Shown in pieces: positions 23,278 through 32,720 of a DNA stretch of 43,001 nt. Source of the stretch: Bacteroidota bacterium (GTDB lineage: Bacteria; Bacteroidota; Bacteroidia; Bacteroidales; GCA-2748055); NCBI GenBank assembly GCA_024640885.1, contig JAHEEC010000024.1:1-43001 (forward strand), in the 5' to 3' direction. The stretch's first letter is position 1; every line of letters begins with the position of its first letter. The notes under the pieces are model-generated. The model did no database searches and was not told the DNA's origin. It saw only the letters and a list, made by a program, of their open reading frames with translations. A program made the position numbers and the translations under genes.

Positions 23278-26058
23278 TTAATCTTTAACCAGCATTATTT
23301 TTTGGGTCATCAGGGAACCGTCTTTCATTCTGATCATTACAATATACTGTCCGCCGGGGCAATCCTCTAAATCAAGGGTTTCCTTAAATGAGACCACCTG
23401 GTGAAGTTGCCTGGCGAATACCTTCTGACCGAGAAGGTTGTAAACCAGGATCTCCAGATCCTGCCTTTCCGGAATGGAACCCTCAATACCGATGAAACCG
23501 TCCGAAGGATTCGGAAACACCATAAAGCCAGAGGGCCGGTCGGCCTGGTGGACAGAAGTTGCACCCAGGAACGTGAATTCTAACCAGTTGATATTAAAAA
23601 GGGGTTTCTGGATTGTCAATCGAATGCGCTGTTCTCCTTCAGGCAGAGCCAGGCTCTTTTTGGTATTGATCCAGGTTTGCCATCCTCCGGTGGGGGCAAA
23701 GCTGGCCTCATGCAAAAGCGTCAGGTTTCCATCGGCATCCATTAACTCCAGTTTTACCGCTCCTGTCTCATTCTGGGCAGCAGTCCGGTAAGTCACATTA
23801 TAAGTACCGGCCTGGGATACATTGATGAAATAGTCGGCATAATCGCCGGCGTCAAGATAACTGATGTTTTGCCCTGCACCGATATCGGTTGTACTTTCAA
23901 GTTGAATACCCGATTGAATGTAATATTCCTCAGCCTCTACCTTCCCCGGAACCGCATGGAATATCGCTACCCTGTTGTTGACCGGCCTTAAATTAAAGGA
24001 TTGCAGCGGAGTCCCATCCAATGCATTGATTCCGCTGCCCGAGTAGGTGACCTGGATGATATCGGATGACCTGAAGGTGGTGTTGGCAGTAAAAATGATC
24101 ATCCTTGGGTTTTCCATGTTCAATCCGACTGATTGAATGGAGACCGGAGCTCCATTCACCAATACCTGGAAGTCAGCCGGCGATTGGGGCAGGGGTCCGG
24201 CAAGCGGTTTATTGAGGTTTAATTGTATTGTATGGTCATCCAGCGTCATGGCAGAAAGAAAAAGTGTGGCCATCGAAGATGTGGACCCTTTTTGAATAAA
24301 CTTCAGGCTGCCGAGATTAAAACCGCTGTGATCAGCAAAAAAACGGATCTTATGATCAGAGGTGGAGAGGATCACATCCCGGATCGTAACCGTTTGCCAA
24401 TTCTGCCAGTCTCCTGTGCTCGGGACATTCATTACCCTGCTCACATCGGCGCTGCCTGACTGGAGATGGAATTTTCCTTCCGTACCTGTGGATGCCACCC
24501 TCACCTCCACGTCATAGATGGCAGTGGTTGCCACATTTACACTGTACTGCATCCACTCTCCCGAGGAGATCCACCCAATGCTGTACCCGTTGGAATTGAT
24601 CTTGTCCTGGGATGGTTCTATATCCACGGCATCATTCCTGACCATCCAACCATTGTTCCATGAAGTGTAAGTTCCGGTGGATACCTGGTAATTCGCCACA
24701 TCGGTGTCATAATAGGCTGAATTCAAAACTCCCATGTCAAAATCAGTGGGATGGACCACCCCGGGGATTTCCTGGATTTTGTAGGGCACGGCCTCCCCGG
24801 AATAGACCTGCCTGAACATGGCATCGATCACATCCTTATGGTAGATGCAGTTTTCCAGTTTCAATCCCTCTGCCATTTGCATCAAAGCAGATCTTGCAGC
24901 CTCCGCACCGGGTTGGGTTCCGTTCCCCTCCCAGAAATCAAGCAGGCTTTGATAGGCGTCTGTTTTCGGAACGGAGAGGGGGCCGGCAATGGATTCGATT
25001 TTCTTCATGGGCCACCAGGCCCAGCCGATCTGATGCTCCTCAAACAACCGGATCGCATCCCTGAACCACACATTTGAGTTTTCCCCGGCTTCTCCAAAAT
25101 AGAGGGGAACCTGGTAGGCATCCCTGAGGTTCAGCACCCACTGAATGGAATTTTGGTTATTGACCGACCAGTATTTATGTGGACTGTAGACCAGGTTGTC
25201 ATCCCAGGGGGGGGTCAGTCCGTTGAAATCATTTGCAAACCAGTTGCCCTCAATAAAGAGCATGTGGTGTTGATCCACTTTTCGAATGGTGTCCGTGATT
25301 TCATGATAAAGGTCCCTGAGGGGTGTATTCCCGCTCATGTTCCAATTGGGTTCATTGATCAGGTCGTAGCCTGCTACCCAGGGTTCATCCGCATACCTTT
25401 CAGCGATTTTTTTCCAGAGTGCCACCGTTTTATCCCTGTTTTCCTTGCTTTCCCAGAGTGATGGTCTGGAGGGGTCATAATCAGAAATACCTGCATCATA
25501 TCCCTGGCCGCCCGGGGCGGCATGAAGGTCCAGGATCACATACATCTGGTTTTGGCTGCACCATGAAATAAGGCTGTCGGTAAGTTCAAATCCTTTCTGG
25601 ATCCAGGTATGCGCTCCTTCGACGGGCTCCTCTTCCACTGGCAGGGTGAAGAGGTTGTAGTGCATGGGCAGTCTCACCGAATTGAATCCCCAGGCTTTGA
25701 GGGAATCAATGTCGATTTTGCGTACATGGTTTTTCAGCCACTTCTCGTAAAACAGGTCAGTATTCTCCGAACCGATTAATTGTTCAATTTTGTCCCTGAT
25801 CTGGTACTGGGCATTGGCAAAGCCGGATGTTTGCAGCATATATCCTTCCTGGAGCATCCAGCCTCCCAGGCCCATTCCCCTTAAAAGGAGAGTATCACCA
25901 TCGCCATTCACTATAGCCTTGCCTTGTGCTCTCAGGTATCCCTGGCCAGACAGATTTGCCGGGATTGCAAACCACAGCATAAGTGCCAGGGTGGTTAAAG
26001 ACGGAACCTTTCCAAGGATCATCAGAGACTTGTCCGGATTAAACAATTTTTTGCCCAT
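23278..26058 (-). CDS. Secreted GH5 glycanase with two CBM6-like modules and T9SS C-terminal domain
   Basis: The 926-residue protein has a signal peptide ending near LSGQG (residue 40). A start at the Met at residue 13 would give a more normal signal length. The GH5 barrel (about 45-430) has acid/base E236 in LINEP and nucleophile E323 in LYFGEAGE. It is followed by a CBM6-like module (about 440-595), an Ig/SwmB-like domain (about 600-700), a second CBM6-like module (about 705-835) and a T9SS sorting domain (about 845-926, with VFPNPSDG and YNLLGQKV, ending KIMLVKD). The enzyme should be exported by the Por system and hydrolyse a beta-glucan or related polysaccharide on the cell surface or outside. 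The GH5 subfamily is not assigned. It is divergent from the GntP gene. Confidence 0.92.
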   Translation of the reverse strand: MGKKLFNPDKSLMILGKVPSLTTLALMLWFAIPANLSGQGYLRAQGKAIVNGDGDTLLLRGMGLGGWMLQEGYMLQTSGFANAQYQIRDKIEQLIGSENTDLFYEKWLKNHVRKIDIDSLKAWGFNSVRLPMHYNLFTLPVEEEPVEGAHTWIQKGFELTDSLISWCSQNQMYVILDLHAAPGGQGYDAGISDYDPSRPSLWESKENRDKTVALWKKIAERYADEPWVAGYDLINEPNWNMSGNTPLRDLYHEITDTIRKVDQHHMLFIEGNWFANDFNGLTPPWDDNLVYSPHKYWSVNNQNSIQWVLNLRDAYQVPLYFGEAGENSNVWFRDAIRLFEEHQIGWAWWPMKKIESIAGPLSVPKTDAYQSLLDFWEGNGTQPGAEAARSALMQMAEGLKLENCIYHKDVIDAMFRQVYSGEAVPYKIQEIPGVVHPTDFDMGVLNSAYYDTDVANYQVSTGTYTSWNNGWMVRNDAVDIEPSQDKINSNGYSIGWISSGEWMQYSVNVATTAIYDVEVRVASTGTEGKFHLQSGSADVSRVMNVPSTGDWQNWQTVTIRDVILSTSDHKIRFFADHSGFNLGSLKFIQKGSTSSMATLFLSAMTLDDHTIQLNLNKPLAGPLPQSPADFQVLVNGAPVSIQSVGLNMENPRMIIFTANTTFRSSDIIQVTYSGSGINALDGTPLQSFNLRPVNNRVAIFHAVPGKVEAEEYYIQSGIQLESTTDIGAGQNISYLDAGDYADYFINVSQAGTYNVTYRTAAQNETGAVKLELMDADGNLTLLHEASFAPTGGWQTWINTKKSLALPEGEQRIRLTIQKPLFNINWLEFTFLGATSVHQADRPSGFMVFPNPSDGFIGIEGSIPERQDLEILVYNLLGQKVFARQLHQVVSFKETLDLEDCPGGQYIVMIRMKDGSLMTQKIMLVKD

Positions 26059-26212
26059 GGCTCAAAAATAACCATCTTACGCAAAATTCCAATCCTGGCC
26101 GTAATTTCCCGTGATCACAGGATGAAACGGGGAGCAACTTGAATAATGCCATGAATTTGTATCTTACCTTCAATTTCTTCAATCTTGTAATAAATCATAA
26201 TTATCCTTCCAT

Positions 26213-27550
26213 ATGTGGTTAATTGCATTGCTGGTCATTTCAATCGCTTTCATACTTCTGACCACCTCGAAGCTAAAATGGCATCCGGTCCTCGCACTTC
26301 TTGTGGCTGCTTTTGGATACGGGGGCTTTTCGGGGGCCCTCTCCATGGAGGAGGTTGTGAAATCAGTGAACAGTGGTTTTGGGAATACAATAGGGCTCAT
26401 TGGGATTGTCATTCTCGCAGGTTCAATCATCGGTAAGTTCCTGGAAAAATCGGGTGGTGCCATGACACTCGCAGGAGGGACCCTGAAGCTGGTTGGCAAA
26501 AAAAACGTCCCCCTTGCGTTAAACATCATTGGAGCCATCGTGAGCATCCCCGTATTTTGTGATTCGGGATTCATCATTCTGGCTCCACTGGCAAAAGCCC
26601 TCACCAAACAGGCAAAGATCTCTTTTGCCGCAGGAGCCATGGCCCTCAGCCTTGGGCTTATCCTGACCCATTCCATTATTCCGCCGACCCCGGGACCGGT
26701 AGGAGCGGCAGGGATCCTGGATGCCGACCTTGGATTGGTGTTCCTTCTGGGATTGCCTGTGGGTATCACCGGGCTCCTTGCCGGATGGATATTTTCTGTC
26801 AAAATTGCCTCTAAGACCCGGATAGATCCATCTCCCGGTTCGGTGACGGAAGAGGTAAAATCCAACGGGAATCCATCTGCTGTAAAATCGGTCCTTCCCA
26901 TTTTTGCCCCCATCCTGCTGATCCTTCTCCGCTCCGTCAGCGGGCTTCCCCAGGCACCCTTTGGTACGGGGAATTTCTCGACTTTTATCAATTTCTTCGG
27001 GCAACCTGTTGTTGCGCTGCTTATCGGCGTCTTTCTCTCCATGCTCCTGCCGAAAAAACTTACCAGGGAGATGATCTCCACCGGGGGCTGGCTTGGAGAG
27101 GCTGTGGTTGCAGCGGCAACCATCATTATCATCACCGGTTGTGGGGGAGCTTTTGGGCAGGTTTTGCAAAATTCCGGGATTGGCAATGTCATTGGCCAGA
27201 ATTTGTCCGGTGCGGAAAGTTTGAGCATCCTGTTACCGGTCATTATCGCTGCTTCGTTAAAAACTGCACAGGGTTCGGGTACGGTGGCCATTGTGGCAGG
27301 TGCAGGGATCATGGCCCCGTTGCTTGCGCCGCTTGGAATGGATGCTCCCCTGGCAAAGGCCCTGGTGGTGGTTGCCCTGGGAGCTGGAAGCATGATCGCC
27401 AGCCATGCCAACGACAGCTATTTCTGGGTGGTCACGCAAATGTCGGGAATGAGCGTGAAACAGGGATATAAACTTCAAACACTGGGAACAATGACAGTGG
27501 GGATCATATGTTCACTGGCCGTCTGGTTGCTGAGCCTGGCTGTGCTTTGA
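26213..27550 (+). CDS. GntP-family sugar-acid/H+ symporter
   Basis: The 445-residue inner-membrane protein has the GntP layout of about 12-14 hydrophobic segments. Family motifs include VFCDSGFIIL (near residue 115), HSIIPPTPGPVGAAG (near 155) and a C-terminal region with GSMIASHANDSYFWVV. Known members import gluconate, related aldonates, D-serine or four-carbon sugar acids. It is the first gene of a four-gene plus-strand run with a LarA homologue, a KdgT-DUF1537 fusion and a PdxA-type dehydrogenase, so a tetronate such as threonate or erythronate is the likely cargo. The long open frame on the opposite strand (26179-27411) is a shadow of this gene. Confidence 0.92.
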   Translation: MWLIALLVISIAFILLTTSKLKWHPVLALLVAAFGYGGFSGALSMEEVVKSVNSGFGNTIGLIGIVILAGSIIGKFLEKSGGAMTLAGGTLKLVGKKNVPLALNIIGAIVSIPVFCDSGFIILAPLAKALTKQAKISFAAGAMALSLGLILTHSIIPPTPGPVGAAGILDADLGLVFLLGLPVGITGLLAGWIFSVKIASKTRIDPSPGSVTEEVKSNGNPSAVKSVLPIFAPILLILLRSVSGLPQAPFGTGNFSTFINFFGQPVVALLIGVFLSMLLPKKLTREMISTGGWLGEAVVAAATIIIITGCGGAFGQVLQNSGIGNVIGQNLSGAESLSILLPVIIAASLKTAQGSGTVAIVAGAGIMAPLLAPLGMDAPLAKALVVVALGAGSMIASHANDSYFWVVTQMSGMSVKQGYKLQTLGTMTVGIICSLAVWLLSLAVL

Positions 27551-27625
27551 CAAACTCCAATCCCATAAAAATGGTAACGATTTTTTATACAATCACGGTC
27601 TGAAAAAAAATGGCGAGAAAGGGAA

Positions 27626-28867
27626 ATGGATAATATTCAGCTTACAAAGATCAGACAGCGTTTCAAAGCCAATGGGATCGATGATCTGAAAGGATCCGTT
27701 GAATCGGAAATGGAGAAGTTGAGTGGTTCAGTTAAACCGGGGGACAGGATCGCAGTGGCGGTGGGAAGCAGGGGGATTGGCAATTTGGCCATGATCCTTA
27801 AGGAGGTCCTGGCCCATTTAATCAGGCTAAAGGCCTTCCCTTTTATTGTCCCTGCGATGGGGAGTCACGGAGGGGCCTCGGCAGAGGGGCAGGAGGGGAT
27901 CCTCTCCGGTTACGGGATCACCGAAGGTACCATGGGGGTCCCGGTGCACTCTTCCATGGAAGTGGTTGAACTGGAACGGGGTGGTTGCCCCTGCCCGGTC
28001 TATATGGACAGGTATGCCTTTGAATCGGATGGTGTCATTCTGATCAACAGGGTCAAACCACACACCGATTATCATGGGGACTATGAAAGCGGACTGGTAA
28101 AAATGGCAGTGATCGGACTGGGAAAAGAGAAGCAGGCTTCTGCGATCCACAGGTATGGTGTATACGGACTCTCCACACTGATTCCCCTGGCAGGGAAGCA
28201 GGTGCTGTCCACAGGTAAAATCCTTGGGGGCATCGGCCTCGTGGAAAATGCCCTTGATGAGACCATGGTGGTAGAGGGATTGAAGGCCGGGGAATTTCTT
28301 GAACGGGAGCCGGACCTGCTGGAGATTGCAAGGCAACACATGCCATCCCTGCCCGTGAAAGAGATCGACCTCCTGATCATTGATCAGATGGGAAAGGATA
28401 TCAGCGGTGTGGGGATCGATCCGAATATCATTGGAAGGATCAGGATTCCAGGGCAGGAGGAACCCGGTGTCCCCCAAATCAAAGCAATCGTCATCCTGGA
28501 CCTGACCGATGGCTCCCATGGCAATGCCATAGGAATGGGGTTGGCAGAGGTGATCACCAGGAGATTGTACGATAAGATCGACTTTGCAGCCACCTATGGC
28601 AATGCGGTTACCAGCAGTTTCCTCGAAAGGGCAAAGATCCCGCTGGTTGCCGGCACAGACAGGGAGGCCTTTGAGATCGGGCTGAGAAGTTGCGGGTACC
28701 TGGCCACAGGTGAGGAGCGAATCATTCGAATCAGGGATACCTTGCACCTGGGTGAAATGTATGTTTCCCGATCCGTTATGAATGCCTTGAGCGGTATAGA
28801 TGGGATCGAATCCATGGGACCATGGAAAGAGCTGTTTGACATGCAGGAGCAGGTTGTTCCCTTTTAG
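27626..28867 (+). CDS. LarA-superfamily nickel-pincer racemase/epimerase homologue (DUF2088)
   Basis: The 413-residue protein has the two-domain LarA layout. The active-site His appears in MGSHGG (H81). KPHTDYHGDYESGLVKM gives H146/H150 and K159, and AIHRYG gives H175. The 16-residue gap between K159 and H175 matches the K184/H200 pair I recall as gripping the nickel pincer cofactor in lactate racemase. LarA relatives racemise or epimerise the alpha-hydroxyl carbon of hydroxy acids; malate, phenyllactate and gluconate versions are known. Here its neighbours point to a four-carbon sugar acid: C2 epimerisation would interconvert D-erythronate and D-threonate. The cofactor-making genes larB, larC and larE are not in this window. 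A GAGAAAGGGA ribosome site precedes the ATG. It begins 75 bases after gntP. Confidence 0.87.
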   Translation: MDNIQLTKIRQRFKANGIDDLKGSVESEMEKLSGSVKPGDRIAVAVGSRGIGNLAMILKEVLAHLIRLKAFPFIVPAMGSHGGASAEGQEGILSGYGITEGTMGVPVHSSMEVVELERGGCPCPVYMDRYAFESDGVILINRVKPHTDYHGDYESGLVKMAVIGLGKEKQASAIHRYGVYGLSTLIPLAGKQVLSTGKILGGIGLVENALDETMVVEGLKAGEFLEREPDLLEIARQHMPSLPVKEIDLLIIDQMGKDISGVGIDPNIIGRIRIPGQEEPGVPQIKAIVILDLTDGSHGNAIGMGLAEVITRRLYDKIDFAATYGNAVTSSFLERAKIPLVAGTDREAFEIGLRSCGYLATGEERIIRIRDTLHLGEMYVSRSVMNALSGIDGIESMGPWKELFDMQEQVVPF

Positions 28868-28970
28868 TCGGAGCAGTGCCAGGATGTTTCTATTGCTCCA
28901 GTTTTTCTCGCTCCCTGGCGAATATGGCATTTGTTTACTGTCCGCAAGATTGGGTTTAAATAGATAAGAG
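28868..28970 (+). promoter_or_regulatory. Possible attenuator-like hairpins between LarA homologue and KdgT-kinase genes
   Basis: GGAGCA (28870-28875) can pair with TGCTCC (28894-28899), followed two bases later by five Ts (28902-28906), a weak terminator shape. GCCAGG (28878-28883) can pair with CCTGGC (28914-28919), and the two stems cross, so they exclude each other. This could be a regulated or leaky terminator lowering expression of the two downstream genes, but the stems are short. Confidence 0.3.
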
Positions 28971-31208
28971 ATGCACATTAAAAAGAGTATTGAAAGGATA
29001 CCCGGGGGGATGATGGTGATCCCGTTAATATTAGGTGCGGTGGTCAATACGGTCTCTCCGCAGGCACTTGAGATCGGTGGATTTACAACGGCCATTGCCA
29101 GGGGTTCCTCTGCATTAATCGGGGTTTTTCTCGTTTGCATGGGGGCGGGAATCAGTTTCAAAGCTGCTCCAAGGGCATTAAAAAAAGGTACTGCCATCGT
29201 TACTTCTAAATTCGTCATTGGGGTCCTTCTTGGGCTTCTAATTACAAAGCTATTCGGAGACAATGGATTCCTGGGCCTCTCCTCACTTGCGGTGATCGCC
29301 GCAATGACCAACAGCAACGGAGGCCTGTTTGCCGCATTGGTGGGTGAGTTCGGTGATGAAACCGATGTGGGATCCATTGCTGTGATCTCCATCAATGATG
29401 GTCCGTTCCTGACCATGGTCGCATTGGGGACTGCCGGGATCGCCACCATTCCGGTGAACAGCCTTATCGGGGTTTTGATACCCATCGCAGCGGGGATGAT
29501 CCTTGGAAACCTGGACGGCGAAATGAAGAAGTTCCTGGTGTCGGGGGGACCGCTGCTGATCCCCTTTTTTGCATTTGCACTGGGGGCGGGGATCGATTTT
29601 AAAGTTTTAATTGTAGCCGGATTGTCCGGTGTCTTGCTGGGTTTCATCACCACACTGGTGGGAGGATTTTTTAATATATATACCGACCGGTTGACCGGCG
29701 GCAGCGGGATTGCGGGTGCAGCGGCATCGAGCACTGCCGGAAATGCTGTGGCCACACCGGCGGCGGTAGCACTGGCCGATCCCAGTTTTGCGGCAATCTC
29801 TGCCATTGCTGCTCCCCAGATCGCAGCATCCACCATCACAACTGCCATCCTCACTCCAATGCTTACTGCCTACACTGCAAAACGAGTCAACAAAAGGAAA
29901 GCTGCAGGAAAATGGCCATCCGGGAAGGACCAGGAGAAACTTTTGGTGGTGACCGATGATTTTACCGGGGCCAGTGATACAGGGGTTCAGTTCAGTAAAA
30001 GAAAACTAAGGAGCATGGTAGTGACCGATAAAGGCCACATCAGAAAGTTCCTGGAGGAGTGTGAGGTACTGTTGGTTGATACTGAAAGCAGAAGCGACGA
30101 TAAGGAGACGGCCTATGAAAAGGCATTTGAGATCGGAAAAATCGCAAAGGAGAACCGAGTCAAATATGTGTACAAGAAACTGGACTCCACGTTTCGGGGG
30201 AATTCAGGTGCTGAGATATCCGGACTGATGGATGCCCTGGAGATTCAACACGCCATTGTCGCCCCGGCCCTGCCCTCCCACGGGAGGATCACCCAAAAGG
30301 GTAAGATCTACGTTCATGGGACTTTACTTGAGGAAACTGAATTTGCCAAGGATCCCAAGACACCTGTCAGGGAATCGTATATTCCCGGAATTTTATCCCG
30401 TCAAACAGATAAGCGAACCGCTGTGATAGAATACAAGGAAGTCATAGAGGGCAAACAAAACCTGCTTCATAAAATAGAGAAGCATTTCAGTGAGGGGATC
30501 CAACTGGTCGCGATCGATGCCCGGGAAAAAGGAGATCTTGATCTTATCGCATCCCTGATCACCAACCTGAAAGATAAGGTGTTGTTCGCCGGTTCTTCAG
30601 GTCTGGCTGCATATCTTCCACGCTACCTTGGATTAATAAAACGCAAAAGAAGCAACATTGTAATAGCCGGTAGTGTAAGCGAAGCAACCCTTGCACAGAT
30701 CGAATATGCCATTGAAAACCTGGCCATCCGGACCATCGATGTTGAAATTACCAGGTTATTGTCGGGCAGGCAACAGCAGGAGAGGAGAAGGATCATTGCG
30801 TTGATCAGGGAATCCACGGAAAGAGGGGACCATGTGATCATCAGAAGTGCATCCTCCAGGGAGATGGTGGAAGAGAGCTTTCAAACCGGGCAGAAGTACG
30901 GAATGAGCAGGGCCCAGGTCAGTGAAACCATTGCATCCTTTCTGGGTGATATTGCAAGGCATGTTGTTCAGGATATGGATATTAACGGATTGCTTCTTAC
31001 GGGAGGAGACACTGCCATCAGCGCGGCAAGGAAATTAAATATTTCAGGAACGGTCATCCAGGACGAGATCGTGCCGGGGGTACCCTATGGTTTTTTTGCC
31101 GATGAGCCCTACAAGGACATCACCATCGTGACCAAGGCCGGGGGATTTGGAGAAGAAGATGCAATATTCAGGGTATTGAGTTTTTTAAAGAACAGGTCAC
31201 GAAAATGA
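28971..31208 (+). CDS. KdgT-type permease fused to DUF1537 four-carbon acid-sugar kinase
   Basis: The 745-residue protein joins two families that are normally separate. Residues 1 to about 305 are a complete KdgT (2-keto-3-deoxygluconate permease) domain with about ten hydrophobic segments and the motif [12 protein letters not shown] basic linker (KRVNKRK) leads to a DUF1537 kinase from about residue 323, with [12 protein letters not shown] (327-338), [14 protein letters not shown] (402-415), LLTGGDTA and [10 protein letters not shown] near the end. DUF1537 enzymes (DtnK, OtnK) phosphorylate D-threonate or 3-oxo-tetronates at O4. The fusion would place the kinase at the inner face of the membrane, so the imported acid could be phosphorylated at once. 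Its stop overlaps the ATG of the pdxA2-type gene by 4 bases. With PdxA2 next door and no OtnC/OtnI, D-threonate kinase is the better call. Confidence 0.9.
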   Translation: MHIKKSIERIPGGMMVIPLILGAVVNTVSPQALEIGGFTTAIARGSSALIGVFLVCMGAGISFKAAPRALKKGTAIVTSKFVIGVLLGLLITKLFGDNGFLGLSSLAVIAAMTNSNGGLFAALVGEFGDETDVGSIAVISINDGPFLTMVALGTAGIATIPVNSLIGVLIPIAAGMILGNLDGEMKKFLVSGGPLLIPFFAFALGAGIDFKVLIVAGLSGVLLGFITTLVGGFFNIYTDRLTGGSGIAGAAASSTAGNAVATPAAVALADPSFAAISAIAAPQIAASTITTAILTPMLTAYTAKRVNKRKAAGKWPSGKDQEKLLVVTDDFTGASDTGVQFSKRKLRSMVVTDKGHIRKFLEECEVLLVDTESRSDDKETAYEKAFEIGKIAKENRVKYVYKKLDSTFRGNSGAEISGLMDALEIQHAIVAPALPSHGRITQKGKIYVHGTLLEETEFAKDPKTPVRESYIPGILSRQTDKRTAVIEYKEVIEGKQNLLHKIEKHFSEGIQLVAIDAREKGDLDLIASLITNLKDKVLFAGSSGLAAYLPRYLGLIKRKRSNIVIAGSVSEATLAQIEYAIENLAIRTIDVEITRLLSGRQQQERRRIIALIRESTERGDHVIIRSASSREMVEESFQTGQKYGMSRAQVSETIASFLGDIARHVVQDMDINGLLLTGGDTAISAARKLNISGTVIQDEIVPGVPYGFFADEPYKDITIVTKAGGFGEEDAIFRVLSFLKNRSRK

Positions 31209-32200
31209 AAGGCAAAGGGGCAATAACCATCGGAGTGACCATGGGTGATCCATCAGGCATCGGTCCTGAAATCATCCTGAGTAGCTTTCTGCACAGCGAA
31301 ATCAGGAAGCTGGGGATCATTGTTATTGGTGATTTCAAGGTGATGCAGGCGGCATATGATCTGTTGGGTATCAGTTCATTCCGGCTATGCCGGATCCTGG
31401 ATGTTTCAGAAGGGATATTTGATCCCACAGTGCTGAATGTGCTGGACCTTCAACTAGTCTCAATGATTGACCTTCTGCCAGGCCAGGTTCAGGCCACATC
31501 GGGCCATGCTGCGTTCGGGTATATCAGCAAAGCTATTGAGCTGGCCCTCAGGCATGAGATTGATGCCGTGGTAACGGCCCCTTTGCACAAGGAGGCCCTC
31601 CAGATGGCAGGACATAACTATCCGGGTCATACCGAAATATTTGCAGAGATGACCGGAACAAGGGATTATGCCATGCTGCTCCACGATGAAAAATTGAGCG
31701 TGATCCATGTCTCCACGCACATCTCATTGATGGAGGCCATCTCCCGCCTGAAACGGGAAAGGATCGAACAGGTGATCGCATTGGCTCATGTGGCCATGGA
31801 AAAGTTATTGGGCCATGATCCGCACATCGCGGTCGCCGGGATCAATCCCCACGCCGGGGAAAAAGGATTGTTCGGGAAGGAGGAGATCACTGAAATCATT
31901 CCTGCAGTGACCCGGATGAAAGCAAAAGGGATCCACGTAGAGGGCCCCTTTTCACCCGACACCATATTTCTGCAGGCTCTCAGGGGAGAATACGACATCG
32001 TGGTGGCCATGTACCATGACCAGGGACATATCCCCTTAAAACTCATTGGATTCTCGAGCGGAGTCAACGTTACAGTTGGACTGCCGTTCACCAGGACTTC
32101 GGTGGACCATGGCACGGCATTTGAGATCGCATGGCAGGGAAAAGCCAATCCCCAAAGCATGGTGGAAGCTGTCAAACTGGCCCTGAAACTTAACCGGTAG
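31205..32200 (+). CDS. pdxA2: PdxA2-type 4-phosphotetronate dehydrogenase
   Basis: The 331-residue protein is a full-length PdxA-family NAD-dependent beta-hydroxyacid oxidative decarboxylase. The metal ligands match H172 (STHISL), H216 (NPHAGE) and H271 (YHDQGH). Other family motifs are [11 protein letters not shown] (12-22) and PGHTE (140-144). PdxA of vitamin B6 synthesis oxidises 4-phosphohydroxythreonine. The PdxA2 branch, found beside DUF1537 kinases, oxidises and decarboxylates D-threonate 4-phosphate to dihydroxyacetone phosphate and CO2. The tight coupling here (4-base overlap with the kinase fusion) favours the PdxA2 role over B6 synthesis. It is the last gene of the four-gene run and ends convergently with 32220-32696, 19 bases apart. 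Confidence 0.87.
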   Translation: MKGKGAITIGVTMGDPSGIGPEIILSSFLHSEIRKLGIIVIGDFKVMQAAYDLLGISSFRLCRILDVSEGIFDPTVLNVLDLQLVSMIDLLPGQVQATSGHAAFGYISKAIELALRHEIDAVVTAPLHKEALQMAGHNYPGHTEIFAEMTGTRDYAMLLHDEKLSVIHVSTHISLMEAISRLKRERIEQVIALAHVAMEKLLGHDPHIAVAGINPHAGEKGLFGKEEITEIIPAVTRMKAKGIHVEGPFSPDTIFLQALRGEYDIVVAMYHDQGHIPLKLIGFSSGVNVTVGLPFTRTSVDHGTAFEIAWQGKANPQSMVEAVKLALKLNR

Positions 32201-32219
32201 GCTCTGTGGGAACTCTTGC

Positions 32220-32696
32220 TTAGAGGTCAAATCCAAGGTGCAATCCCAGCATCAGGTGTATGTCCTCTTTTGCGACGGCAACCTCTATCGTGGGCCCAAG
32301 GTGAATTTTATCAAGCTCAAAAGCATAATCAGTCTCAAAGTGAACGGAGAAGGCCGTTTCATTTTCTGTGAAAACAAGACCTGGTGCGGCGGTGATTGAC
32401 AGCGCATGGATGGGCAGGTAAGTAAAGTTTATGTTCGCAGCATAATGAGTATGCCGGTCAAGTATTGCCTCGAATCCAAGACCGGTGCCCAGATTAAGGT
32501 TTTTAATGTGGAAGAGGTAGTTGTAATGCAAGTTGACTCCCGCTGCGAACACTTTCTCTTTCAGCACATATACACCTCCGCCGGCAAATCCAAGGTGGTG
32601 TCTGTGCGCAGTTTCCTCCACATGATCATCCCTCACCTGAGCATTCAGGGTTGCAACGAAAACAACCAGAATTATTGTCAGTATGATTAATTTCAT
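32220..32696 (-). CDS. Small exported beta-rich protein with His-rich N-terminus, unknown function
   Basis: I do not recognise this 158-residue protein. It has a clear signal peptide (cleavage after LNAQ, residue 20). The mature N-terminus is rich in acidic residues and histidine (DDHVEETAHRHH). The remainder alternates polar and hydrophobic residues in about eight segments and ends in LMLGLHLGFDL, as in small outer-membrane barrels. The His-rich start could bind metal. It lies 24 bases after the NrfD-type gene on the same strand, so it may belong to that electron-transfer operon. Confidence 0.7.
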   Translation of the reverse strand: MKLIILTIILVVFVATLNAQVRDDHVEETAHRHHLGFAGGGVYVLKEKVFAAGVNLHYNYLFHIKNLNLGTGLGFEAILDRHTHYAANINFTYLPIHALSITAAPGLVFTENETAFSVHFETDYAFELDKIHLGPTIEVAVAKEDIHLMLGLHLGFDL

Positions 32697-32720
32697 TGTT
32701 CTTCCGAAACAACGTTGAAA

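Noticed and set aside
26179-27411. 410-codon open frame antisense to the GntP gene
   Set aside because: Its composition is low-complexity (Ala, Pro, Met-rich) and it mirrors the hydrophobic codons of a clear GntP permease on the other strand.
27610-27633. Seven-codon leader-like frame overlapping the LarA homologue start
   Set aside because: Too short, with no regulatory codons or nearby attenuator; it is likely chance in an A-rich ribosome-binding region.
27827-29854. 675-codon open frame on the minus strand
   Set aside because: It spans the LarA homologue and the KdgT half, both with clear family motifs on the plus strand; the antisense product matches no fold I recognise.
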